35,918 nucleotides of DNA, from the NCBI GenBank assembly GCA_002505355.1, contig DAUW01000013.1, forward strand, positions 499-36,416. Reading direction: 5' to 3'. Below are positions 14,938-23,196 of the stretch, piece by piece. This DNA comes from Euryarchaeota archaeon UBA229. Its GTDB lineage: Archaea; Thermoplasmatota; Poseidoniia; Poseidoniales; Poseidoniaceae. A program made the position numbers and the translations under genes. The first letter of the stretch is position 1. Each line of letters begins with the position of its first letter. Under the pieces are notes generated by a model that saw only the letters and a list, made by a program, of their open reading frames with translations, had not been told where the DNA came from and ran no database searches.

Positions 14938-15267
14938 TTACGATGTTTCAGACTTGGCGTGGACCCAAATTATGTGGTAACCGAATTGAGTTTTGACGAA
15001 TCTAGTGGGTACTTCATCGATTTCAGTCTCCCAAACTGCATCCTCGAATTCTTTGACCATTTGGCCTTCGATAAACTCCCCTAGGTCGCCTTTTTTTGAC
15101 CCGCTTGGGCACGTTGAGTATTTCTTGGCCAGTTTCTTGAAAATTCTTAATTTACTACGTGATTGTGCTATCTCATCGAGGATTTTTCTTGCCGATGGCT
15201 TGTCTGGGACTAGGATGTGCCTGACATGGGCTTTTCGAGGTTTGTTCCTTTTATCATGTCTGCGCAT
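14938..15267 (-). CDS. Parvulin-type peptidyl-prolyl isomerase
   Basis: Cis-trans isomerisation of Xaa-Pro bonds by a compact cytosolic parvulin. Motifs: AHVRHILV at the start of the domain, FKKLAKKYSTCPSG, KKGDLGEFIEGQMVKEFEDA, and the closing FGYHIIWV. A short basic N-terminus (RRHDKRNKPRK) precedes the domain, with no signal peptide, as in the single-domain parvulins of marine archaea. The ATG overlaps the end of the upstream glycosyltransferase gene by 14 bases, so the two are probably translated together. It lies antisense-adjacent to tRNA-Pro. Confidence 0.92.
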   Translation of the reverse strand: MRRHDKRNKPRKAHVRHILVPDKPSARKILDEIAQSRSKLRIFKKLAKKYSTCPSGSKKGDLGEFIEGQMVKEFEDAVWETEIDEVPTRFVKTQFGYHIIWVHAKSETS

Positions 15268-16198
15268 TTGTTCTCAACTCCGTCAGTGATGCCACAGCCA
15301 ATCTGTCAAGTATATGGGCGCACGTCCAACATGCAATAGCGAATACCAATTTAGAAAAAATACTGCTGGTAAGTTCGACCTCTAAATCAGTGCTCAACCA
15401 AGGTATTAGCCCAATCCAACCTACAATGTAGGCGATGAAGGCTAGTATTGTATGCGGTGTGACAGAACGAGAGAGTAGCATAGAAAAGCATCTTTTGTGA
15501 TGCATGAGTAACATCATGAAACCCACAGTGATAAAAAATGGCAGCATCTTTATTCCTGATTTCTCTTCACCATACAATGATTTTACCGGTCTGTCGACTA
15601 CCCTATAGGAATGTCTAGATAGTTCGATGAGCCAATAATTTGGGTATCCATAACCCTGCCATGACTTAGACCAATTCCAGTTGTTGAGCACTTGATAACT
15701 AGTTGCCGTATAACCACATTGCGGGTCATTGACATGCCTTCCAGCTGCCAGGGTTGTGAAAAACCCTAGAACTACACTAGCCAGTTTTCTTACTCTTGGC
15801 ATGTTATCAACACCATGCTCATGAACAAATCGATTACCCTTGACGTAATCTGCCGACCTTTGAATAATCGGGTCTATTAGTAACTCCAAATCTGCAGGAT
15901 CCATTTGCCCATCACCAGCCATGACCACACTGACAAAAGGTTCCTCTAGTTTTGAGATAACTCGCTGATGCCCATGATCGATTGCCGAACCAACTCCATT
16001 GCCTGGGAGGGTGATTAGTTCAAGTCTGTTATTTTGGACAGCATATTCGCTGACAATTGCTTTAGTCTGGTCAGTTGAACCATCGTTCACAACGACAACA
16101 CAATCAACAAATTCTGGCAGTGTTGAAATCACCTGAAGGATGAATTGTTCCTCGTTTTTGGCAGGAATGACAACCCCAACCTGCCATCCACCACGCAT
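15254..16198 (-). CDS. GT2 family glycosyltransferase (polyprenyl-phosphate sugar synthase-like)
   Basis: Membrane-attached GT-A glycosyltransferase resembling dolichyl-phosphate mannose/glucose synthases. The N-terminal nucleotide-binding part is GVVIPAKNEEQFI with VVVVNDGSTDQT. The metal-binding acidic motif is AGDGQMDP, followed by VKGNRFV and the acceptor-loop block NDPQCGYTATSY. The C-terminal third has hydrophobic segments (MLPFFITVGFMMLLM, TILAFIAYIVGWIGLIPWL, FSKLVFAIACWTCAH), so the enzyme is anchored with its active site in the cytosol. A GGTGTGAC element precedes the ATG. It likely loads a lipid carrier for surface glycans. The divergent neighbour is a related but apparently inactive GT2-like protein. 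Confidence 0.87.
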   Translation of the reverse strand: MRGGWQVGVVIPAKNEEQFILQVISTLPEFVDCVVVVNDGSTDQTKAIVSEYAVQNNRLELITLPGNGVGSAIDHGHQRVISKLEEPFVSVVMAGDGQMDPADLELLIDPIIQRSADYVKGNRFVHEHGVDNMPRVRKLASVVLGFFTTLAAGRHVNDPQCGYTATSYQVLNNWNWSKSWQGYGYPNYWLIELSRHSYRVVDRPVKSLYGEEKSGIKMLPFFITVGFMMLLMHHKRCFSMLLSRSVTPHTILAFIAYIVGWIGLIPWLSTDLEVELTSSIFSKLVFAIACWTCAHILDRLAVASLTELRTNAQT

Positions 16199-16290
16199 GT
16201 CACACCCAGTTTGCCGAGGCTGATGAAGATAACTTCCAAGTTGGATGTATGAGACAAAAATGGTTGTTTAAGTGCAAACATAATCGCAGG

Positions 16291-16298
16291 GTATAAGT
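16291..16298 (+). promoter_or_regulatory. TATA box for the GT2-like gene (leaderless start)
   Basis: GTATAAGT is centred about 26-27 bases before the GTG at 16321. No Shine-Dalgarno precedes the GTG. The spacing suggests transcription starting on the initiation codon. Confidence 0.55.
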
Positions 16299-16320
16299 TT
16301 AATCGAGTTTAGAGGCAGAT

Positions 16321-17172
16321 GTGACTAATCAACAATTGCGCTTGATTTATGTGGGGCGCGACATAGAGTTGCGGATTATCTCATTGTTGGTCAGAGCAGC
16401 AGAGGTCGCAGATGAGGTATTATTTATCGACCTAGGATCAAGTGACCGAACTGTTGAGTTAGCCGAAGAATATGGCTGCCAAACACTGTCCTGTTCCGAT
16501 AATGAAGTCACAGCGCCAAAGTTAGCCAAACTTCTTAGTGAATCAAACATCGATAATCAATATTCAAATTTGTTGATTTACATAAGTGATGAATGGAAAC
16601 TACGAGAACTACCAGTTGTTGTCAACCGTTCACGGGAAGGTTGGGATATTTACATCGCCTTCAAAAACTCGGTGACCAATCAGGATGTTATTGTTGAGGA
16701 ATTGGTGATTGGTTCATTAGAGATAGACCACATGTTCTTGTCACCACGAGGATTAGATGAAATGGCAAAGGCCAACTCCATGACTAGTACACTCAATTTC
16801 CCCAAACATTTGCGGGTTAGGGTAATAGAATCGTCAGATAGAATAACATTACCACAACGAGAATCGCTAGCTACCGCCTCTAGGTTTGCTCAATTATTTT
16901 ACTGGATGCTCGAAACAAAGCACCCACTGTTTTTGTTTGGAATTCCGGGAATTGTACTATTTATCCTTGGATTTCGCTTATCAGGCAATGTCGTTGATAC
17001 ATTCAATGAACTAAATTCTGTATCTATCGGAGTTACCTTGACGACTATAGCTATGACTTTGATTGGTCTATTTGCTATGATGGTAGCTCTTATATTGTAC
17101 ATCATGGGTAAACAAGTTGAGCAAATTCAATCGCAGTACGATTTACAAAAGTATGACGATAAGACCATTTAG
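16321..17172 (+). CDS. GT2-like membrane protein lacking the catalytic acidic motif
   Basis: The N-terminal 50 residues follow the GT2 plan: a first strand (LRLIYVGRD), a helix, then EVLFIDLGSSDRTVELAEEYG, comparable to the 'vdDGSsDgT' block. The DxD/GDGQ-type sugar-nucleotide metal site is not found, and the middle of the chain is unlike an active GT2. The C-terminus has two transmembrane helices; HPLFLFGIPGIVLFILGF strongly resembles KPILVLGIPGLGLFAAGA of the GT2 enzyme encoded at 31405-32346, so the two proteins share an ancestor. It starts with GTG at leaderless spacing from a TATA box and overlaps the HAD gene by about 20 bases. A scaffold or regulator for lipid-linked sugar enzymes is possible; that is inference. 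Confidence 0.7.
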   Translation: MTNQQLRLIYVGRDIELRIISLLVRAAEVADEVLFIDLGSSDRTVELAEEYGCQTLSCSDNEVTAPKLAKLLSESNIDNQYSNLLIYISDEWKLRELPVVVNRSREGWDIYIAFKNSVTNQDVIVEELVIGSLEIDHMFLSPRGLDEMAKANSMTSTLNFPKHLRVRVIESSDRITLPQRESLATASRFAQLFYWMLETKHPLFLFGIPGIVLFILGFRLSGNVVDTFNELNSVSIGVTLTTIAMTLIGLFAMMVALILYIMGKQVEQIQSQYDLQKYDDKTI

Positions 17173-17947
17173 TGTAGATGATATTATGACTGGATATCGT
17201 TACTTGGTGTGTCTAGATATGGACCGTGTATTAGTTGACCATTTGTCTACTTGGCAATATGTTTACGATAAGTTGAACATCTCTAATGACGAGTCATTCT
17301 CACTATACAATCAGGGATTGCTTGATGAATGGGATTGGATAAAACTCGACATTGCGCTCATCAAAAATAGTTTGCCAGATACCTCGATTACTGACGAGCG
17401 TCTCAGAGAACTAATGGAAGGTATGCCAATGATGAAAAATTGGCGACTATTAATCAATGGACTGTTGTCGGACGGTGCAAAAGTCGCAATAGTTTCTGGA
17501 GGTTTACAACAAACTGCTAGAGATATCGCCGCGCAATTTCCGTCATCAAAACCTTGGTCGCGACGCTGGGGGGGAATTGATCGACACACTGCTGAACGAT
17601 ATGGTGGTGGTAATGATTCACAACTGTCAGTATTTACCAATGGTTGGCTTCGAGGAAATACCAACCTGAAGGGTGAATATGAATTAGATGACTTTGGACG
17701 TTATCAAGTACAGATGAACGGGAAAGGAGCAATCGTAAAGATGCTTCAAAGACGATACAATATCCCCAAATCAAGAACCGCTACGGTAGGTGATTCAGCT
17801 GGCGATATCGGAATGTTTCAAGAATCAGTGCTGGCAATTTGCTTCAATCCATGGGATGAAAGACCTCTCAACCACGCAAACTGTGTGATTGAGGAGAAAG
17901 ACCTTCGTCTAGTCTTGTCTGAGATAATCAGTAATTTTGCGCAATGA
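17153..17947 (+). CDS. HAD-superfamily phosphatase, SerB-like
   Basis: Haloacid-dehalogenase phosphohydrolase. Motif I is CLDMDRVLVD (nucleophile D22 and acid/base D24, with Arg where Gly is usual), motif II is VAIVSGG, the Lys of motif III is in GKGAIV, and motif IV is TVGDSAGDIGMF. A helical cap sits between motifs I and II, as in phosphoserine-phosphatase-like enzymes. The substrate cannot be read off; the neighbouring GT2-like gene suggests a phosphosugar or polyprenyl-phosphate-linked role, but a serine or metabolite phosphatase is equally possible. Start is uncertain: the ATG used overlaps the upstream gene by 20 bases; another ATG lies 33 bases downstream, just before the YRYLVCLDMD strand. 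Confidence 0.8.
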   Translation: MTIRPFSVDDIMTGYRYLVCLDMDRVLVDHLSTWQYVYDKLNISNDESFSLYNQGLLDEWDWIKLDIALIKNSLPDTSITDERLRELMEGMPMMKNWRLLINGLLSDGAKVAIVSGGLQQTARDIAAQFPSSKPWSRRWGGIDRHTAERYGGGNDSQLSVFTNGWLRGNTNLKGEYELDDFGRYQVQMNGKGAIVKMLQRRYNIPKSRTATVGDSAGDIGMFQESVLAICFNPWDERPLNHANCVIEEKDLRLVLSEIISNFAQ

Positions 17948-17975
17948 TTTTTTATTACGTGGACAAGGGTCAGCC

Positions 17976-18089
17976 ATGACCGATGACGATTACTTATTCG
18001 TTTCATCAATATGCCTTCATTGTGGCTTTACTTTGGGAGAATTCATTCCAGGAATGGAATGCCCGATCTGTGGCGAGCCTATTTTATAA
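17976..18089 (+). CDS. 37-residue zinc-ribbon microprotein
   Basis: A short reading frame beginning ATG ACC GAT GAC encodes 37 residues with two CxxC knuckles: C13-LH-C16-G and C29-PI-C32-G, with 12 residues between, the usual spacing of a minimal zinc ribbon. The N-terminus is acidic (MTDDDY). It starts 28 bases after the HAD stop on the same strand and overlaps the end of the convergent dehydrogenase-like gene by 11 bases. No Shine-Dalgarno is obvious. The intact double knuckle makes chance unlikely, but it is too short for a firm family; many archaea encode such single-ribbon proteins of unknown function. Confidence 0.65.
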   Translation: MTDDDYLFVSSICLHCGFTLGEFIPGMECPICGEPIL

Positions 18090-19131
18090 TCTCCCTGATT
18101 ATTGTAACATCCTGACTCTTTAGATACTCAATGACTCTGTCTATAGATTCCAGTGGAAGATTCTCCGGAGCATAAACACCGGAATTAAACAATTCAGTAT
18201 CATTACTTAAATCCTCAAGTAATTCAATAACGCACGCAATTGTGACTAATCCAGTAGTTCTAGCCATGGAGCTATCACCATCTTTGCCAGTATCCAAAAC
18301 CTCCCAAACTACCTCGTAGTCATTGTATACCAGCTTTATTTCCATCCAGGTAAACTCTTCTCTATTCTCATCAAATCCCCATGCGTCGAGGAGTTCGGAT
18401 TCTGTTAAGGTATCCTTTTCTTCTAACCACTTACCAATATGGCCAGGCAATCTGACGGTATATTCCCGCATGTTGGGAGAGAATCCAGATTTAATCAAAC
18501 TCCTAAGTCCATCTGTTAGGAACGCTTCCATCTGGCCATAATTGGCGACATTTATGATGTGTCTGTCAGATATAGCCTCAACAATCTTAACCTCTCCATC
18601 GACAATTATTCTTGCAGGCCTAGTATACTCCTCAATAACATCAGATGGTGAGAAGGGTGCCATGTAGGACCACTGGGAATCTGGCTTACTAGGGTTTCCG
18701 CCAACTTTTATTGTCACATCGAGAATATTATTATCGCGGGCAAACTCTTGGCGTAAGATCATGTTCGATAACCCTGGAGCGATACCTACATCCCAGACTA
18801 ACTTGGATCCGGTAGTTATGGCCAATTTGTGGTGGGTGCTTGGTTCGACCTCAGTGAATGCCAAATCAATTACGTGTTTACCACTGGCAACTAATTCAGC
18901 CCTAACTTTCTCGCCGATTGCTCCCGGTAGTAGGTTTAGTACCAAATTAGTGTCTGGTAGCTCGGGCAAAACCTCGAACACATCTCCTTCAGTGTAAGAG
19001 ATATTCGAGTTGTGTTTGATAGTATCAGGGACATCTATGTCCACAACAAAGACGTGTTTGCCCTGTTCGGATAATTTAGTTATCACGAATTTGCCAACAA
19101 GGCCGCACCCCAAAGCAATGATATCCACCAT
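18079..19131 (-). CDS. Saccharopine dehydrogenase / lysine dehydrogenase-like oxidoreductase
   Basis: NAD(P)-binding Rossmann protein of the saccharopine dehydrogenase family. The dinucleotide site is ALGCGLVGKFV, with an acidic VVDID after the second strand; VLNLLPG and VIDLAFTE follow, then the family's substrate-domain entry LVWDVGIAPGLSNMI. The C-terminal domain holds TVRLPGHIGKW and ARTTGLVTIACVIELL. These fit lysine 6-dehydrogenase-like proteins, but the true substrate (lysine, saccharopine or carboxynorspermidine-type) cannot be assigned. It follows asnS by 8 bases with GAGGG spanning the upstream stop, so the two are probably one transcript. No lysine-pathway gene is nearby. Confidence 0.8.
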   Translation of the reverse strand: MVDIIALGCGLVGKFVITKLSEQGKHVFVVDIDVPDTIKHNSNISYTEGDVFEVLPELPDTNLVLNLLPGAIGEKVRAELVASGKHVIDLAFTEVEPSTHHKLAITTGSKLVWDVGIAPGLSNMILRQEFARDNNILDVTIKVGGNPSKPDSQWSYMAPFSPSDVIEEYTRPARIIVDGEVKIVEAISDRHIINVANYGQMEAFLTDGLRSLIKSGFSPNMREYTVRLPGHIGKWLEEKDTLTESELLDAWGFDENREEFTWMEIKLVYNDYEVVWEVLDTGKDGDSSMARTTGLVTIACVIELLEDLSNDTELFNSGVYAPENLPLESIDRVIEYLKSQDVTIIREIIK

Positions 19132-19139
19132 GCTAACCC

Positions 19140-20468
19140 TCAGGGTGTTACTCTGCGAGAATCTCTTGGGAATGGAATAACTTCCCGGATGTGCTCAGCG
19201 CCGCTCAGCCAGGCACAAACACGGTCAACTCCTAGTCCAAACCCGCCGTGAGGTACACCTCCATAAGTACGGGTATCAATGTAAAATTGGTATGGTTCTC
19301 GAGGCGTCCCCTCCTCATCAATCCTTGCGAGGATTTCTGCTTCTGACCATGTTCGCTCACCGCCACCAATTATTTCCCCATAACCTTCAGGGGCAAGTAA
19401 ATCATGACAAAGTACATACTTTTCATCATCAGGATCAACTCGGTGATAGAATGGTTTCGCTATTTTCGGGTAGTGAGTTAAGAAATGGGGAACGTCAAAA
19501 TCTTGGGTTAGTACTTTTTCTTTTGAGTAATCTAAGTCTTGTCCCCACTCAATATCGACACCTAAGGATTGAAGAGTTTCTACTGCCTCATCATATCTCA
19601 TACGTGGATATTTTGAGTCGGCATATGTAGCAACCTTATCCAAATCTCTGCCCAGCAACTCTAATTCATCACTTCGCTCTTCCAAGATTGATGCAGCAAT
19701 CTTTCTTACTAAACCTTCCCCATGAGTCATAATTTCTGCATTATTTGCCCATGCAACTTCCATTTCTGCGTGCCAAAATTCTGTTAGATGTCTTCGAGTT
19801 CTTGACTTTTCCGCCCTAAATGAAGGTGCAATTGTATACAATCTTTCGAGTGCCGGCATAGCAGCTTCTGCATACAATTGCCAAGACTGTGTCAAGTATG
19901 CTTTGCGACCGAAGTAGGGGACCTCGAATAGGGTAGAGCCTCCTTCAACTGCGCCGGCGACAAAATTTGGCGCTTGATACTCAATAAAATCTCGATCACG
20001 AAAGTACGTGTGTATGGCTCCGAACACTGAACTTCGTAATTTAAGCATCGTCGTCATTCTACTCGTTCGAAGGTACAAGTGTCGATTATCTAGTAAGAAT
20101 TCAGTCTCTCCTCCATCAGCAGCAGTCATTGCAGATTCGGTAATTGGGAACGGTGTTGCAGGATTTACTGGGCCAATTATTTCGACCCGTTCAACGATAA
20201 TTTCGTACCCACCGTCGGCTCTCTCGTCAGGATTTGCCAAACCGTGAATGACTAGAGAAGATTCTATCAATGCAGATTTAACATCTTCAAAGCACTGGTC
20301 TGTCAAGTTATCTTTTTTCGCTACGCATTGAATTGAGCCAGTGGAATCACGCAATACGAGAAAACGAATCTTATTGGAGCCACGGGATCGCTTAACCCAC
20401 CCTTTGAGCTCTACTTTCTGGCCGTCATGCTTACCATCAAGGACATCTGAAATCCAGGTCGTTTTCAT
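19140..20468 (-). CDS. asnS: Asparaginyl-tRNA synthetase
   Basis: Class IIb synthetase. The N-terminal OB-fold anticodon-binding domain (about 1-115: VELKGWVKRSRGSNKIRFLV, LRDSTGSIQCV) precedes the catalytic domain. Class II motif 2 is FRAEKSRTRRHLTEFWHAE, the Asn-specific form. The block LLAPEGYGEIIGGGER and motif 3 GGFGLGVDRVCAWL follow, and the end IPFPRDSRRVTP is again typical of AsnRS rather than AspRS. Having AsnRS implies direct charging of tRNA-Asn. I chose the ATG with GGTGA 4-8 bases upstream (442 aa) over a GTG nine codons earlier. The dehydrogenase-like gene follows in the same transcript. Confidence 0.94.
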   Translation of the reverse strand: MKTTWISDVLDGKHDGQKVELKGWVKRSRGSNKIRFLVLRDSTGSIQCVAKKDNLTDQCFEDVKSALIESSLVIHGLANPDERADGGYEIIVERVEIIGPVNPATPFPITESAMTAADGGETEFLLDNRHLYLRTSRMTTMLKLRSSVFGAIHTYFRDRDFIEYQAPNFVAGAVEGGSTLFEVPYFGRKAYLTQSWQLYAEAAMPALERLYTIAPSFRAEKSRTRRHLTEFWHAEMEVAWANNAEIMTHGEGLVRKIAASILEERSDELELLGRDLDKVATYADSKYPRMRYDEAVETLQSLGVDIEWGQDLDYSKEKVLTQDFDVPHFLTHYPKIAKPFYHRVDPDDEKYVLCHDLLAPEGYGEIIGGGERTWSEAEILARIDEEGTPREPYQFYIDTRTYGGVPHGGFGLGVDRVCAWLSGAEHIREVIPFPRDSRRVTP

Positions 20469-20595
20469 ACCGTCACCAATCCACCGTAGTAGCACCTGTA
20501 ATTGAAATGTCGCTTAATTTCTTATCGATTAAAACGGCAAAAAATACCATCCAACAACGGAAAACCTCAAACTTATCAAGTGACATTCACCATCA

Positions 20596-21507
20596 ATGCA
20601 CAAGTTAGCGGTTTACGCAATCGGCGGCAACGCATTACAAAACCCAATGTCAACTAGTGTGACTGATTCATCAGAGGTGTTAGCCCGGGTCATGAGCGAT
20701 GTAGTGGATTTGCTCGAGTCTGGCTGGGGGGTTATCCTAACTCATGGTAATGGCCCACAGGTTGGTCACTTAATGCAGTTAGATGATGACTTTTCCCACT
20801 CAATGGATGAGTGGGTTGCTGCAACACAAGGCATGATTGGACATTCTCTAGCTTTGCATCTCGATTCAATTTTGCTAAAGCGACGGAGACCCGAGAGAAC
20901 TGCGTGTATTGTTACCCGGGTTGAAGTTGACCACAATGATCAAGGATTTGCTACGCCAACGAAACCTGTTGGCCCGGTTTTATCGAATAAAGTGGTGATG
21001 ACCGCTGATTGGGATATTGCAGAAACGGTAAATGGTCCAAGGCGAGTAGTAGCAAGTCCGATGCCCATGAATGTTCTAGACATTGAGGTCATCAGAAAAT
21101 TGGTTGAGTTGAGGGCGGTTGTTATTTGTGGGGGCGGGGGCGGAATCCCGGTCGTTAGAAAGGATGATTACTACTGCGGGGTGCCGGCAGTAATCGACAA
21201 AGACAGATTATCGGCACTAATTGCGATTAAATTGAGTGCTGATGCTCTTATTATATCGACTGCGGTAGATTGTGTGAAGACTGGTTTTGGGACAAAAAAC
21301 GAAAAATCTCACAGGCAATTAACCCTTGACGAGTGTGATTTATACATGGCACAAGGTGAATTTCCTGCCGGTTCAATGGGCCCAAAAATTGGTAGTTTGA
21401 TGGAGGCTTCCTTACACAATCCTTCACTTACCGCAATTCTTTGCCAACCTGGTGATGCCTTACGTTCTCTGAGGGGCGAGGCTGGAACAAAGATTGTTGT
21501 AAAATAA
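20596..21507 (+). CDS. arcC: Carbamate kinase
   Basis: Amino-acid-kinase-fold enzyme interconverting carbamoyl phosphate plus ADP with carbamate plus ATP. Signatures: AIGGNAL at the N-terminus, THGNGPQVG, TRVEVD, the GGGGGIPV nucleotide loop, VPAVIDKDRLSALIA, and the late GSMGPKIGSLMEA. Length (303 aa) is normal. In fermenters ArcC closes the arginine deiminase route; here no arcA or arcB is adjacent, so it may serve another carbamoyl-phosphate use. sodN begins 39 bases after its stop on the same strand. The upstream region is shared with the divergent asnS. Confidence 0.94.
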   Translation: MHKLAVYAIGGNALQNPMSTSVTDSSEVLARVMSDVVDLLESGWGVILTHGNGPQVGHLMQLDDDFSHSMDEWVAATQGMIGHSLALHLDSILLKRRRPERTACIVTRVEVDHNDQGFATPTKPVGPVLSNKVVMTADWDIAETVNGPRRVVASPMPMNVLDIEVIRKLVELRAVVICGGGGGIPVVRKDDYYCGVPAVIDKDRLSALIAIKLSADALIISTAVDCVKTGFGTKNEKSHRQLTLDECDLYMAQGEFPAGSMGPKIGSLMEASLHNPSLTAILCQPGDALRSLRGEAGTKIVVK

Positions 21508-21546
21508 TACCACATATTGATAAGTTGTAGCGGTTTCGTATAAACC

Positions 21547-21981
21547 ATGAACACAATAGAAGCCCATGCCCACTGTGATGGACCGTGCGGAGTATATGAC
21601 CCAGCTAGTGCTAGAGTCGCAGCAGAAGCCGTGCAATCAATGACCAAAAAAATGCTTACCCTTGCCGAAAATCATTCTGCGGACAGTGGCTCAGCAACCT
21701 ACATTAACACCATGAGCCGATATGCTGCAATTAAAGAGGAAGAAGCTCAGAAGTGCAAAAAAGAACTGCTAGTACTGTGGACCGATTTCTTCAAACCCAT
21801 TCACATAGAAGCCAATCCCGACTTGCATGAAACCTTTTGGCAGGCGGCAAAACTATGCAGCGCATGCAAGGTTGAAGTTTCCTCGCAACACGCCCAAGAG
21901 TTGATGGATGCAGTCGAGAAAATCCATCACATGTTTTGGTCCACGAAAGGAAGAGAAGTTCCTTGGATAAGAGCAAGTTGA
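21547..21981 (+). CDS. sodN: Nickel superoxide dismutase precursor
   Basis: Disproportionates superoxide with nickel held by the N-terminal 'Ni hook'. The precursor has an 8-residue leader; the mature chain would start at H9 of HCDGPCGVYDP, where the His amine and side chain and the two Cys (C10, C14) bind Ni. The usual hook is HCDLPCGVYDP, so the Leu is Gly here. Helical-bundle segments of NiSOD follow (SARVAAEAVQSM, YAAIKEEEAQKCKKELLVLWTDFF, DLHETFWQAAKLCSACKVEV), with the C-terminal region normal. The leader must be cut exactly before His; the next gene, 4 bases downstream, encodes the matching protease. No signal peptide is seen, so the enzyme is cytosolic. Confidence 0.95.
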   Translation: MNTIEAHAHCDGPCGVYDPASARVAAEAVQSMTKKMLTLAENHSADSGSATYINTMSRYAAIKEEEAQKCKKELLVLWTDFFKPIHIEANPDLHETFWQAAKLCSACKVEVSSQHAQELMDAVEKIHHMFWSTKGREVPWIRAS

Positions 21982-21985
21982 TGCT

Positions 21986-22270
21986 ATGGAAAAGTTGCTG
22001 GTAAAGATCCGCGGCGACAGTATGTGGCCATCACTAAAAGATGGGCAGGAAGTAATTTGCACAAACTATGTTGGCCAAAAAATCGATGTAGGCAAAATAG
22101 TTGTATTTATCCATCCATTTGATAATCGAATCATTGCGGCGAAGCGTGTAGCAGGATTATCAAACGGCGGACTATTTGTTGAGGGAGATAACCCAGACCC
22201 AACGTCAAGTGACGACTCACACAATTTCGGTGTTATCAGTATAGAATCAGTGATTGCAGTTGTTGATTAG
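21986..22270 (+). CDS. sodX: SodX, nickel-SOD maturation protease (S24/S26 type)
   Basis: Small soluble serine protease of the signal-peptidase/LexA clan that removes the SodN leader. The catalytic Ser is S12 in RGDSMWPSL and the general-base Lys is K53 in AAKRVAG; the late GDNPDPTSSDDSHNFG block is the conserved box typical of this clan. Unlike signal peptidases it has no membrane helix, as expected for SodX. It lies 4 bases after sodN on the same strand, the standard sodN-sodX pairing, so the two should be co-expressed. Its stop codon directly abuts the 3' end of the convergent tRNA-Lys. Confidence 0.93.
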   Translation: MEKLLVKIRGDSMWPSLKDGQEVICTNYVGQKIDVGKIVVFIHPFDNRIIAAKRVAGLSNGGLFVEGDNPDPTSSDDSHNFGVISIESVIAVVD

Positions 22271-22344
22271 CGGGCCTGACGGGGTTCGAACCCGCGACCG
22301 ACGGATTAAGAGTCCGTCGCTCTACCTGACTAAGCTACAGGCCC
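22271..22344 (-). tRNA. tRNA-Lys (CUU)
   Basis: Read on the minus strand: acceptor GGGCCTG/CAGGCCC, position 8-9 TA, D-arm GCTTAGTCAGGTAGAGC, anticodon stem ACGGA/TCCGT with loop CTCTTAA (anticodon CTT), and T-arm GCGGG-TTCGAAC-CCCGT region. The discriminator is G73. No CCA is encoded after it, so CCA must be added by a nucleotidyltransferase. There is no intron. The 3' end touches the sodX stop codon. Confidence 0.95.
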
Positions 22345-22390
22345 ATTTAGGCCTGCTTGATTATGTATTTAATCATTGATTCAATAACCT

Positions 22391-23098
22391 TCAGTCACTT
22401 AATCTGCCATCAGGGTTGGTAAGAACTTCTACTCCCGAATGTTTTGCTAACACTACAACATCACACATATTGTTGAACAATCCAACTTGTACTACGCCGG
22501 CAATCTTGAGAATAGCAATTTCTAGTTCAATTGGATTGCTAAGTGTGGGCCCACAATGTGCATCTGCTATGTAATTACCGTTGTCTGTTGTAACAGGGTT
22601 ATCACCAGACATACGACAATTAACCCGACAATTCATCAGGCTGGACAGTTGATTTATTGTTGCTTGATAGGAAAATGGTGTGATTTCTATGGGCAGCGGG
22701 AAGGCTCCAAGCACGTCAACCATTTTTCTTTCGTCGGCAACAACTACCATCGAATGAGATTCTTGAGCAACTATTTTTTCGCGGACTAAAGCGGCTCCAC
22801 CGCCCTTAATTAAATTGAAATTACTATCGAATTCATCTGCACCATCGATTACTATGTCCAAGTGACTGCACTCTGACAACTCAACTAGTGGGACGCCGAC
22901 TTTGTTGGCTAATTGCTCAGTTGCTAACGACGTTGGGACACCAACAATTGCCAAGCCTTCTTCTGCGATTCTTCGACCTAGTTCTATCACGGTATACTTT
23001 ACTGTCGATCCAGTTCCAAGACCTACTTTCATTCCGCTAGTAACAAATTTGCATGCAGCAATCCCCGCTTGTTGCTTCAACGCCTCAACTCGGTCCAT
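22391..23098 (-). CDS. rpiA: Ribose-5-phosphate isomerase A
   Basis: Interconverts ribulose 5-phosphate and ribose 5-phosphate in the pentose phosphate pathway, feeding nucleotides and, here, PdxS. Conserved blocks: KVGLGTGSTV (phosphate loop), VPTSLATEQLA, LDIVIDGADEFD, LIKGGGAALVREKIVA (with catalytic Lys), and the C-terminal VGLFNNMCDVVVLA. Length (235 aa) is typical. It stands alone on its strand between tRNA-Lys and the divergent giant surface-protein gene. Confidence 0.95.
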   Translation of the reverse strand: MDRVEALKQQAGIAACKFVTSGMKVGLGTGSTVKYTVIELGRRIAEEGLAIVGVPTSLATEQLANKVGVPLVELSECSHLDIVIDGADEFDSNFNLIKGGGAALVREKIVAQESHSMVVVADERKMVDVLGAFPLPIEITPFSYQATINQLSSLMNCRVNCRMSGDNPVTTDNGNYIADAHCGPTLSNPIELEIAILKIAGVVQVGLFNNMCDVVVLAKHSGVEVLTNPDGRLSD

Positions 23099-23196
23099 GT
23101 TTCTATCATATCTCTTGAGGCTATTGAGTATTGTGCTGAGTCATGTAAATAATTGCTTGGAGAAAGGTTTTGACCTTTGATTAATTGTGATGTAAC

